From Gemmatimonadota bacterium (lineage in GTDB: Bacteria > Gemmatimonadota > Gemmatimonadetes > Gemmatimonadales > Gemmatimonadaceae): DNA of 9,923 nt. The DNA lies in contig JARIET010000081.1 in assembly GCA_031127185.1 (NCBI GenBank), positions 1 to 9,923 of the forward strand, written 5' to 3'. Positions within the stretch are counted from its first letter, which is position 1. Every line of letters starts with the position of its first letter. The position numbers were made by a program, and so were the translations under genes. Below, in pieces: positions 1-5,523 of the stretch. The notes beneath the pieces were generated by a model that ran no database searches, had not been told where the DNA came from, and saw only the letters and a program-made list of their open reading frames with translations.

Positions 1-1
1 G

Positions 2-1267
2 CAGGAAGGCCGCGACCACTGGTACCACCGGCTGATGGCCAAGGCACCTGCGGACTGTCCGCCGGAAGCCATGGACTCCGAGGACGTGCTTTTCATCCTC
101 TACACGTCAGGCACGACGGGTAAGCCCAAGGGCATCGTTCACACCACTGGCGGGTACCTCACAGGCGCGGCAACCAGTATGCGGCAGGTGTTCGACCTCA
201 AGGATTCCGACGTTTTCTGGTGTACTGCCGATGTGGGCTGGGTCACTGGTCATTCGTACCTGGTATACGGCCCGCTGGCGAATGGTGCCACCTGTGTGAT
301 GTACGAAGGCGCGCCTGACTGGCCTGAGCGCGACCGTTTCTGGGACATCTGCGAGCGCCACGGTGTGACGATACTCTACACGGCGCCGACGGCGATTCGC
401 GCTTTCATGAAGTGGGGCGCCGAGCATCCCGCCAAACACGACCTCTCGCGCCTGCGATTGCTCGGTTCGGTCGGAGAGCCGATCAACCCCGAGGCCTGGA
501 TGTGGTATCACGAGCACATCGGTGGAAAGCGCTGCCCGATTGTGGATACATGGTGGCAGACTGAGACCGGCTCGATGGTGATCTCTCCCCTGCCCGGCGT
601 CACAGCGACAAAGCCCGGGAGCGGTACGATGGCGCTGCCGGGATACACGGCGGATCTGCTCGATTCTACCGGACAGCGGATCGACGTCGGTGGCGGTTTG
701 CTCGCGTTGACGAAACCCTGGCCCTCCATGCTCCGCACGATCTGGGGCGACGATGCCCGTTATGTACAGACGTACTTCTCCAAATGGCCTGGGCGCCCCG
801 ATCTCTACTTCCCGGGCGATGGGGCCAAGCGCGACGACGACGGTTACTTCTGGATCCTCGGCCGCGTGGACGACGTGCTCAACGTCGCCGGTCACCGGAT
901 CGGCACTATGGAAGTGGAGAGCGCGCTCGTGGAGCATCCGTCGGTCGCCGAAGCGGCGGTCGTGGGTAAGTCGCACGAACTGAAGGGTCAGGCGATCGCC
1001 GCGTTCGTGACGCTCCGCGACGGACAAAAAGCCAGCCCCGCCCTCCGCGACGAGCTGCGCGCGTTTGTGGCGGATAAGATCGGTGCACTCGCCCGCCCCG
1101 ACGATATCCTTTTCAGCGCCGATCTGCCCAAGACACGGTCGGGCAAGATCATGCGTCGCTTGCTGCGCGACATCGCCGAAGGGCGTGCGCTTGGCGACAC
1201 CACCACGCTTGCCGACCCCGGGGTCGTGGCGTCCCTCAAGGACCAGTACGAGGAACAGGAAGGGTAG
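2..1267 (+). CDS. acs: Acetyl-CoA synthetase (AMP-forming), C-terminal part, 5' truncated by window edge
   Basis: Activates acetate to acetyl-CoA through acetyl-adenylate; a cytosolic enzyme of acetate assimilation. The frame is open to the left edge (it begins [12 protein letters not shown]), so the ATG at 35 is internal. The visible 421 residues compare with about 650 for the family, so roughly 230 N-terminal residues are missing. Seen in order: the P-loop-like [11 protein letters not shown] (nt 101-133), DTWWQTETG with the Trp typical of acetate-specific enzymes, [16 protein letters not shown], the hinge [13 protein letters not shown], and the C-terminal [11 protein letters not shown]. The Lys of that last motif (nt 1145-1147) is the catalytic lysine that Gcn5-type acetyltransferases modify in well-studied Acs proteins. 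The stop is TAG at 1265-1267. The WWQTETG motif and the C-terminal layout favour Acs over propionyl-CoA synthetase or acetoacetyl-CoA synthetase. No acetyltransferase or deacetylase gene is visible nearby. Confidence 0.96.
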   Translation, partial: QEGRDHWYHRLMAKAPADCPPEAMDSEDVLFILYTSGTTGKPKGIVHTTGGYLTGAATSMRQVFDLKDSDVFWCTADVGWVTGHSYLVYGPLANGATCVMYEGAPDWPERDRFWDICERHGVTILYTAPTAIRAFMKWGAEHPAKHDLSRLRLLGSVGEPINPEAWMWYHEHIGGKRCPIVDTWWQTETGSMVISPLPGVTATKPGSGTMALPGYTADLLDSTGQRIDVGGGLLALTKPWPSMLRTIWGDDARYVQTYFSKWPGRPDLYFPGDGAKRDDDGYFWILGRVDDVLNVAGHRIGTMEVESALVEHPSVAEAAVVGKSHELKGQAIAAFVTLRDGQKASPALRDELRAFVADKIGALARPDDILFSADLPKTRSGKIMRRLLRDIAEGRALGDTTTLADPGVVASLKDQYEEQEG

Positions 1268-1285
1268 GATAAGTCGATCTGCGTG

Positions 1286-1314
1286 TTGACAATGCCGCCG
1301 ATTGGCGGCATCGT
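1286..1314 (+). promoter_or_regulatory. Candidate sigma-70-like promoter for the kinase gene, with dyad in the spacer
   Basis: TTGACA at 1286-1291 matches the -35 consensus exactly. Seventeen bases further, CATCGT (1309-1314) matches the -10 consensus at only three of six positions. The spacer is almost entirely the inverted repeat at 1292-1311. If used, the leader to the kinase start would be about 95 nt. The weak -10 makes this a tentative call. Confidence 0.25.
1292..1311. repeat. Perfect inverted repeat (8-bp stem, 4-nt loop) downstream of acs
   Basis: ATGCCGCC (1292-1299) and GGCGGCAT (1304-1311) pair perfectly around GATT. No T-run follows on either strand, so it is not a classical intrinsic terminator. 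It could still end acs transcription as a U-less hairpin, or act as a protein-binding dyad. It sits directly after a TTGACA hexamer (1286-1291). Confidence 0.5.
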
Positions 1315-1416
1315 CGTGCGCGTGGAATCCGGTCACTTTCAGCTGGTCCCGATGGTGCCGGTCGCCCCCCCGCTGTACCCCGCTCCCCGTTCCAGTGCAT
1401 GCCAGATGCACGCCAG

Positions 1417-2385
1417 ATGAGAGACATTCGCGAAGCGCTCCAGCAGTCGCTGGGCGACGCATACCAGATTGAACGTGAACTGCCGCGCGGCGGGATGTCG
1501 CGCGTCTTCGCAGCGCGCGAGACGGCGCTTGGCCGCACGGTGGTCCTCAAGGTGCTCTCGCCCGAGCTCGCCGCCACGCTTTCGGCCGAGCGGTTCAAGC
1601 GCGAGATCACGCTGGCCGCACGCCTGCAGCATCCGCATATCGTTCCCCTCCTCAACACGGGGAGCGCTGCTGATTCGCTTTTCTATACGATGCCATTGGT
1701 GGACGGCGAGTCGCTTCGCGACCGGATTAATCGCGAACGGCCTATGCCCATCGAGACCGTGATCACGATCCTGACCGAAATCTCCAGCGCGCTCGCCTAC
1801 GCGCACGAAATGGGAATCGTGCACCGCGACATCAAGCCTGAGAACGTGATGTTCTTCCATGGCAGCGCGGTGGTACTGGACTTTGGTATCGGCAAGGCGC
1901 TGAGCGCCGCGACGCACGCGGCGGAGGAAACCACCGGCCGCATCACGCAGCGAGGCATGAGTCTGGGCACCCCCACGTACATCTCGCCGGAACAGGCCGT
2001 GGGCGACCCGGACCTGGATCATCGCGCCGACATCTATTCGCTGGGCGTGATGGCCTACGAGATGATCACTGGCCATCCCCCGTTCGCGGGGCGGAGCTCA
2101 CAGCAAGTGATGGCCGCCCACGCCAATCAGGCGCCCGAGGCCATTGGAAAGCGACGCACCGACGCGCCTGTGGTGCTCACGCAGATCGTCATGAAGTGCC
2201 TTGCCAAGGCGCCGGCCGAACGGCCACAGCAGGCGAGCGAGATCGTTTCTGCCCTCAAGGAGCCGCGTCAGTCGGGCCAGGTCACGGGCGGCTCGTGGTT
2301 CCACCGCCTACCGGTCTGGCTTCCCTGGGCCATCGCGGCGGCGGCGACTGGGGCTGCGCTCTATTTCGCCCTGCGTGCCCGGTGA
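1417..2385 (+). CDS. Small tail-anchored Ser/Thr protein kinase (Hanks type)
   Basis: Predicted eukaryotic-like protein kinase of 322 residues from the ATG at 1417. An in-frame ATG at 1399 would add six residues. Neither has a clear ribosome binding site; I chose 1417 because related kinases begin about 15 residues before the YQIEREL segment. Visible landmarks: glycine loop PRGGMSRVF (the first Gly is Pro), ATP-binding Lys45 in VVLKVL, helix-C Glu63, catalytic HRDIKPEN (Asp138, Asn143), DFG at 155-157, GTPTYISPEQ, and HRADIYSLG. After the kinase domain comes a short linker and one hydrophobic segment (about 299-317) ending in FALRAR, so the kinase domain should face the cytoplasm. There is no PASTA, TPR, WD40 or other sensor domain after the membrane segment, unlike many larger kinases. 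The last 25 bp overlap the 3' end of the convergent VKOR gene. Confidence 0.93.
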   Translation: MRDIREALQQSLGDAYQIERELPRGGMSRVFAARETALGRTVVLKVLSPELAATLSAERFKREITLAARLQHPHIVPLLNTGSAADSLFYTMPLVDGESLRDRINRERPMPIETVITILTEISSALAYAHEMGIVHRDIKPENVMFFHGSAVVLDFGIGKALSAATHAAEETTGRITQRGMSLGTPTYISPEQAVGDPDLDHRADIYSLGVMAYEMITGHPPFAGRSSQQVMAAHANQAPEAIGKRRTDAPVVLTQIVMKCLAKAPAERPQQASEIVSALKEPRQSGQVTGGSWFHRLPVWLPWAIAAAATGAALYFALRAR

Positions 2386-2786
2386 TCGAGGACGCTCAGC
2401 CCGAATAGGACCACCACCATGAGCGCACTGGCGATGCAATACCGGCAGAGGGCGTTGATGCGTGTGACCTCCGCCCAGGTGAGGTAGCCCGAGAAAAGCA
2501 CTCCCCAGCCGTTGAGCGCGAGCAGCACGGGGGTCGGCCACCGCTTGTCCGCAGCCGGGCCGACCGAGCCAAGCACCGACACGAAAAAGACCGACGCGTA
2601 GTATCCGGCACCCCAGAGCGCGACCGGCAGCCCGATGAACTTCGCGTAACTGCTCGCCTGCACCACCTCGCATCCGCCGGTGCCGCACGCAAGCGACCCA
2701 ACGTACCCATAGTGGTACAAGGTGAGGTACGCCGCGAGAAAGACGCCGCCGAGTGCGATGACGGCGACGACCATGCGGGAGTTCAT
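2361..2786 (-). CDS. Vitamin K epoxide reductase (VKOR) family membrane oxidoreductase
   Basis: Predicted inner-membrane protein (141 aa) that reoxidises a periplasmic DsbA-like protein and passes electrons to quinone, the role bacterial VKOR homologues share with DsbB. Seen: a first hydrophobic helix (about 5-23), loop cysteines Cys34 and Cys39 (CGTGGC), the family stretch SSYAKFIGLPVALWG with the conserved Ser about six residues after the second Cys, further helices, and the active-site CRYC (Cys114, Cys117) in the last part. The length fits a bare VKOR domain without the fused thioredoxin domain found in some bacteria; the partner is instead encoded just upstream. Its ATG lies 13 nt after the stop of the DsbA-like gene, with only a weak AGGGCAG-type ribosome site, so the pair is probably one operon. 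The stop (TAG, at 2361-2363) lies inside the kinase coding sequence. Confidence 0.93.
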   Translation of the reverse strand: MNSRMVVAVIALGGVFLAAYLTLYHYGYVGSLACGTGGCEVVQASSYAKFIGLPVALWGAGYYASVFFVSVLGSVGPAADKRWPTPVLLALNGWGVLFSGYLTWAEVTRINALCRYCIASALMVVVLFGLSVLDHRARRAK

Positions 2787-2799
2787 AGGCTGCCCTGGG

Positions 2800-3531
2800 C
2801 TATTCGCCCGACTTGCCCGGCGCCTTCGCGCCTGACTTGGTCGCCGCGGCCACAGCCGCAGCGGCCGAGTCGACGAGTTGCTTGAACTGGTCGTACGGAA
2901 TGCGTCCCGGAACGACTGTGCCTCCGATGACGAACGTCGGAGTCTGACTTACGCCGAATCGGACTCCTTCGAGGAGGTTCGCCTTGATGCGCGGGTAGTG
3001 CTTCTGAGTGTCGTAACAGGTCTCGAACAGCGCCATGTCCAGGCCGGCGTTCTTCGCCGCCGCCATCAGCCCATCTGTGGGGTCGCGGTGGCCGGTGGCA
3101 AAGCTCCACTGGTCCTGCAGCGCGTAAACCTGATCCTTCATCGCCTCGAACTTTCCTTGATCGGCTCCGCAGGCCACCGCGTTCGACGCGGACCAGCTAT
3201 TCGGGTGGCTGTCGAGCGGGAAGTCGAAATAGCGAATGGACATCACCCCCGCCTTCACGAGGCGCTCCTTCACGTCCGGCTCTGTGACCTGGGCCCACTG
3301 CGCACAGACCGGGCATTCATAGTCCGCAAACTCCATGACCTTCACCGGGGCGTCTGGGTTGCCGACGAGGTACCCCTCGGCCGTGCCGGCCACGAGGTTC
3401 GGATCGACGGGCCGAATTCCCTGGCGTGGGCGGGAAAGGGTATAGCCGAGAAAGGAAACCCCGATGACTCCGACGGCGACGAGAATGCCGACGAAGCGCG
3501 AGTTGGACTGCTTACGGACGGACTTGGCCAC
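2800..3531 (-). CDS. Membrane-anchored DsbA-like thiol:disulfide oxidoreductase (thioredoxin-fold)
   Basis: Predicted periplasmic disulfide-forming protein, 243 aa. I start it at GTG 3531-3529 because a perfect AGGAGG lies 7 nt upstream. A longer frame reaches an ATG at 3597, but its extra 22 residues have no such support. The N-terminus has basic residues and then one hydrophobic segment (about 12-31) that reads as an uncleaved anchor or signal. The thioredoxin-fold signature follows: VKVMEFADYECPVCAQWA, with the CPVC active site at Cys73/Cys76, an inserted helical region, and the cis-proline loop VSQTPTFVIGG (Pro198). Two further cysteines (121, 172) may form a structural disulfide. The C-terminus is an Ala/Lys/Gly-rich tail. 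This is the DSBA-like (Thioredoxin_4) group often paired with VKOR. The downstream VKOR gene is its likely reoxidant. Confidence 0.93.
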   Translation of the reverse strand: MAKSVRKQSNSRFVGILVAVGVIGVSFLGYTLSRPRQGIRPVDPNLVAGTAEGYLVGNPDAPVKVMEFADYECPVCAQWAQVTEPDVKERLVKAGVMSIRYFDFPLDSHPNSWSASNAVACGADQGKFEAMKDQVYALQDQWSFATGHRDPTDGLMAAAKNAGLDMALFETCYDTQKHYPRIKANLLEGVRFGVSQTPTFVIGGTVVPGRIPYDQFKQLVDSAAAAVAAATKSGAKAPGKSGE

Positions 3532-3538
3532 GAATCGA

Positions 3539-3544
3539 CCTCCT
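3539..3544 (-). promoter_or_regulatory. Strong Shine-Dalgarno site deciding the DsbA-like start
   Basis: Read on the minus strand this is a perfect AGGAGG, 7 nt before the GTG at 3531. It is the clearest ribosome binding site in the window and argues against the upstream ATG at 3597. Confidence 0.8.
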
Positions 3545-3720
3545 GAGGAGACAAGAAAGATAACGGGGGTCGGGCGGGCGGTTAGCGCCCCGGACACTTC
3601 AACAGAAGGGCGCTGTAGACCGTATTTGGGATGACGAAAAGAGCCAACATGACCATAGGAACCGGCACCCGGACCAACTAGATTTCACTCGGTACCACCT
3701 TTACCCCTAAACCAGGCGAA
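3545..3720. promoter_or_regulatory. Divergent intergenic region between the DsbA-like gene and the 87-aa gene
   Basis: The longest gap in the window (189 bp between start codons), so it should carry promoters in both directions. On the minus strand TTGGCT (3647-3642), a 17-base spacer and TACGGT (3624-3619) form a weak sigma-70-like candidate for the DsbA-like/VKOR operon, with a leader of about 80-90 nt. I see no convincing plus-strand promoter, conserved operator or RNA element. Confidence 0.35.
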
Positions 3721-3984
3721 ATGAGCACGAAGAGGTCCAAGATGCCGCGCGAACAGATGGGTCCGTCCCCGTTTGCGCAGGCCCGCGACGAGCTGTTCCA
3801 GCACATCATCAGCTGCGATGTCGTCGGTGCCGATCCGGAGCACCAGAAGGAATGGTTCGACGAGACGTTGGCGTATCTTCGGGACCGGTTCCATGAACTG
3901 GATCCCGCCAAGCTCGCTGAACTTCGCACGCTGGGCGAGCGCTTTGCCCAGCCGGCCAAGAAGAACCAGGCGGTCGGCGCGTAG
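3721..3984 (+). CDS. Hypothetical small acidic/helical protein, 87 aa
   Basis: I do not recognise a named family. The predicted protein has no signal peptide, no membrane segment and one Cys. It has a basic start (MSTKRSKMPREQ) and then two probable amphipathic helices, around residues 18-32 (FAQARDELFQHIIS) and 42-75, rich in Glu, Asp, Leu and Arg and ending ELRTLGERFAQPAKK. An alternative start at ATG 3742 (residue 8) has AGAGG six bases upstream and may be the better one; the ATG at 3721 has only a weak AGGCG four bases away. Reality is supported by a coding-like composition, its own upstream gap, and a tidy tail-to-tail junction: its stop lies two bases from the stop of the opposing gene. 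It is probably a cytosolic small protein, perhaps of lineage-restricted distribution. Confidence 0.7.
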   Translation: MSTKRSKMPREQMGPSPFAQARDELFQHIISCDVVGADPEHQKEWFDETLAYLRDRFHELDPAKLAELRTLGERFAQPAKKNQAVGA

Positions 3985-3986
3985 TC

Positions 3987-4502
3987 TCAGCGGCCCGTGC
4001 GGCGCACGGGCCTCGCTCCAAGCGATACACGCGTTCCACCACCGATGGCGACTTCCACTGACGGTCGCCATCCCGATACGCCCGGCAGGTCAGTGCCGAG
4101 CGCAACTACGACCAGCGCTCGGCCGCGGACATCGCGCTCCCACTCGGCGGCAAGCCCTGCCCCCACCCACGGGCCCCAGCGCGCCTCACGAAACGGGTCC
4201 AGGCTGAACCGGTTGACGATTTCGATTCGCACGAAGTCTTGCGGCAGGTCGCTCACACGGCGGCCCGCGTACAGCATCGGAGCGACGCGCAGGTAGGTGC
4301 CGGCGGGGACGTTGAAGCCAATCCCAGCGCCGGCCGACCAGCTGTTGGCAGCAGACGCGAAGGCCCTGAACTCGGGCTGCACGCGAGGCTCGATTCGAAA
4401 ACCCTGCGCTCCTGTGGACTGCGCCACAGTAGTCGCCAACATGGCCATCCGCGCGAGTGGCAACGCCCGGCGGACAAGTTCGGCCCGAGATGCGCTTGCC
4501 AT
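3987..4502 (-). CDS. Hypothetical secreted protein, probable small outer-membrane beta-barrel
   Basis: Predicted protein of 171 aa with a Sec-type signal: basic LVRRALPLARMAML, a hydrophobic stretch and a plausible cleavage after AQG (about residue 34). The mature part is mostly alternating hydrophobic/polar, Gly- and aromatic-containing stretches, for example SAGAGIGFNVPAG, TYLRVAPMLYAG, WGPWVGAGLAAEWERD and RPSVEVAIGGGTRVSLG. That pattern suggests about eight beta-strands, as in small OmpA/OmpX-like barrels. It does not end in the usual C-terminal aromatic residue but in an Arg-rich tail (RPVRRTGR) encoded by a hairpin sequence. I cannot name a family. The start at ATG 4502 has only a weak AGG upstream. 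The gene is divergent from the cyclic-nucleotide-binding protein and may share its 100-bp control region. Confidence 0.75.
   Translation of the reverse strand: MASASRAELVRRALPLARMAMLATTVAQSTGAQGFRIEPRVQPEFRAFASAANSWSAGAGIGFNVPAGTYLRVAPMLYAGRRVSDLPQDFVRIEIVNRFSLDPFREARWGPWVGAGLAAEWERDVRGRALVVVALGTDLPGVSGWRPSVEVAIGGGTRVSLGARPVRRTGR
3992..4012. terminator. Hairpin at the convergent junction (9-bp perfect stem, 3-nt loop), possible bidirectional terminator
   Basis: GGCCCGTGC (3992-4000) pairs perfectly with GCACGGGCC (4004-4012) around GGC. It lies just after the stop of the 87-aa gene on the plus strand and inside the last codons (encoding RPVRRTGR) of the opposing gene. Neither side has a T-run, so termination by the classical mechanism is uncertain. 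Confidence 0.4.
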
Positions 4503-4531
4503 TCGCGAAACCTAGGAACCGGGTGCGCTGC

Positions 4532-4560
4532 TTGCCAGCATGACCGGCGCGCCCTAGCTT
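4532..4560 (+). promoter_or_regulatory. Candidate promoter for the cyclic-nucleotide-binding protein gene
   Basis: TTGCCA (4532-4537, five of six to the -35 consensus), a 17-base spacer, then TAGCTT (4555-4560, three of six to the -10 consensus). It lies about 40 bases before the start at 4603, in the gap shared with the divergent beta-barrel-like gene. The assignment rests on consensus matching alone. Confidence 0.3.
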
Positions 4561-4602
4561 CGCAAAGGCGCACCTTTTCTCCCGCTGCAGGGGATGCACC
4601 GC

Positions 4603-5067
4603 ATGGCCGACGCGATGGAGCTGCTCCGCGGAGTGGCAATCTTCAAGGACCTGGACGAAGGCGAGCTCGCCCGCGTGGCGGAGATCTGCCGCAACCAGGA
4701 GTTTGTGTCGGGCGAGTACATCTTTCGCGAAGGCGAGGCGGGAAACCGGCTTTACCTGATCGTTGAAGGCGATGTGCGCATCAGCCGCACGATTCCTGGG
4801 AGTGGAGAGGAAGCGTTGACGATCCTCAAGCCAGGAGCCCTGTTCGGTGAGATGGCAGTGTTTGACCGCAGCGAACGGTCCACGGACGCGATCTCGAATG
4901 GCGGAACCAAGTGCTTCACCATTGCGCGATCCGACTTCGAGCTCCTGCTCGACTTCAACCGCGACATCGCCTACAAAGTGCTCTGGGCCTGCACGCGCCT
5001 GCTTTCGGTGCGGCTCCGGAATACGAACGACCAGATGCGATCGTTCCTCGCGATGAGCATGTTCTAG
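4603..5067 (+). CDS. Stand-alone cyclic-nucleotide-binding domain protein
   Basis: A 154-residue protein that is essentially one cNMP-binding domain of the CRP/regulatory-subunit type. I start it at ATG 4603 because AGGGG (4589-4593) is nine bases upstream; the in-frame ATG at 4594 abuts that site. Seen: N-terminal helix MELLRGVAIFKDLDEGEL, the beta-roll with YIFREGEAGNRLYLIVEGDVRI, and the phosphate-binding cassette FGEMAVFDRSERSTDA. In that cassette Glu83, Arg92 and Ser93 occupy the positions that hold ribose and phosphate in CRP. Binding of a cyclic nucleotide is therefore plausible. The C-terminal helix (about 121-150) ends the protein; there is no helix-turn-helix, kinase, cyclase or transporter domain. 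It may act by partner binding, since no fused output is present. The heptamer repeat follows its stop within five bases. Confidence 0.9.
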   Translation: MADAMELLRGVAIFKDLDEGELARVAEICRNQEFVSGEYIFREGEAGNRLYLIVEGDVRISRTIPGSGEEALTILKPGALFGEMAVFDRSERSTDAISNGGTKCFTIARSDFELLLDFNRDIAYKVLWACTRLLSVRLRNTNDQMRSFLAMSMF

Positions 5068-5071
5068 AGAC

Positions 5072-5140
5072 AGTTCAGAGTTGAGCGGCGAGAGTTCAGG
5101 AGTTTCGTTGAGAGTTGAGGGTTGAGAGTTGAGAATTGAG
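5072..5140. repeat. Degenerate heptamer tandem repeat, consensus AGTTGAG
   Basis: Reading in sevens gives AGTTCAG, AGTTGAG, CGGCGAG, AGTTCAG (5072-5099), then a disturbed stretch (5100-5112), then AGTTGAG, GGTTGAG, AGTTGAG, AATTGAG (5113-5140). The unit stands out against the GC-rich surroundings. It fills almost the whole gap between the cyclic-nucleotide-binding gene and the SpeD-like gene, and its last unit contains the TTG start of the latter. It is not a CRISPR array: there are no spacers and the units are far too short. Likely a slippage-prone simple-sequence tract. Confidence 0.8.
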
Positions 5141-5486
5141 TAACGCGCCGCCACTCATCCACCGGGTCGCCGACTTTCGGGGCGTGCAAGTTCCGGCGCT
5201 GCGCGACGGCGCCGCCATGGCCGGCCTCATGCTCTCGGCTGCCGGTGCTGCGGGATTCACCACCAACGAATCGCCCATTGTGCGGGAGTTACCTCGCGAC
5301 GGGCTCGCGCTCGTGCTGCTGCTGGATGCGGGCCATCTGAGTGTTCACACGTTTCCTGACCGCGAAATCGTCGTCCTCGACCTTCTCGTCGCTGCCGGAC
5401 GAGACCCGCAAAAGGCCGTGGACGTCTTCTCCCGGAAGTTCGGCGTAACCGAAGCTCGCTCTCCGCGCTCGTTCGACCGCGGCTGA
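5136..5486 (+). CDS. SpeD-like protein lacking pyruvoyl-forming and catalytic residues (probable pseudoenzyme)
   Basis: A 116-aa protein that aligns by eye with bacterial S-adenosylmethionine decarboxylase (SpeD), which makes decarboxylated SAM for spermidine synthesis. The match covers HRVADFRGV at the start and HLSVHTFPDREIVVLDL followed by a DPQKAVDVF helix. Active SpeD cuts itself before a Ser that becomes the pyruvoyl group; Thermotoga uses Ser63, Ser55, His68 and Cys83. Here the equivalent positions read Gly66 (preceded by Ala65, not Glu), Ala58, His71 and Ala86, so only the His remains. The His-to-Cys spacing of 15 is preserved, which supports the alignment. Self-processing and pyruvoyl chemistry are not expected. 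The start is TTG at 5136, because the frame is closed by TGA at 5130; the next ATG (5217) would remove the first strand. No speE or other polyamine gene is visible. The DUF2461 gene begins 37 nt downstream. Confidence 0.78.
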   Translation: MSNAPPLIHRVADFRGVQVPALRDGAAMAGLMLSAAGAAGFTTNESPIVRELPRDGLALVLLLDAGHLSVHTFPDREIVVLDLLVAAGRDPQKAVDVFSRKFGVTEARSPRSFDRG

Positions 5487-5523
5487 AGGCCGAACCCACC
5501 GTATTCGCCGCCACGACACCCCA

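Noticed and set aside
1401..1419. GCCAGATG direct repeat (1401-1408 and 1412-1419) at the kinase start
   Set aside because: Two short copies eleven bases apart give two in-frame-looking ATGs but no wider repeat; probably chance.
107..1462. 451-codon open frame on the minus strand opposite acs
   Set aside because: It lies wholly antisense to a strongly supported Acs sequence, is rich in Arg, His and Gly without any domain, and is the sort of open frame that high GC third positions create.
3532..3597. N-terminal extension of the DsbA-like protein to the ATG at 3597
   Set aside because: The perfect AGGAGG sits 7 nt before GTG 3531, inside this extension, and the extra residues add nothing to the signal-anchor.
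4546..4553. GGCGCGCC palindrome in the divergent control region
   Set aside because: An eight-base GC palindrome is expected by chance in sequence of this composition, and no second copy or flanking symmetry supports an operator.
5072..5140. CRISPR-like array
   Set aside because: Units are seven bases with no spacers and no cas gene nearby.
4186..5154. 322-codon minus-strand frame across the beta-barrel-like gene, its control region and the cyclic-nucleotide-binding gene
   Set aside because: It begins in the heptamer repeat and crosses two better supported genes; its repeat-derived start (such as LNSQPSTLN) is translated simple sequence, not a protein family.
5136..5486. Canonical speD (active S-adenosylmethionine decarboxylase)
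   Set aside because: The cleavage-site Glu-Ser and the catalytic Cys are replaced by Ala-Gly and Ala, so an active-enzyme label would be misleading.
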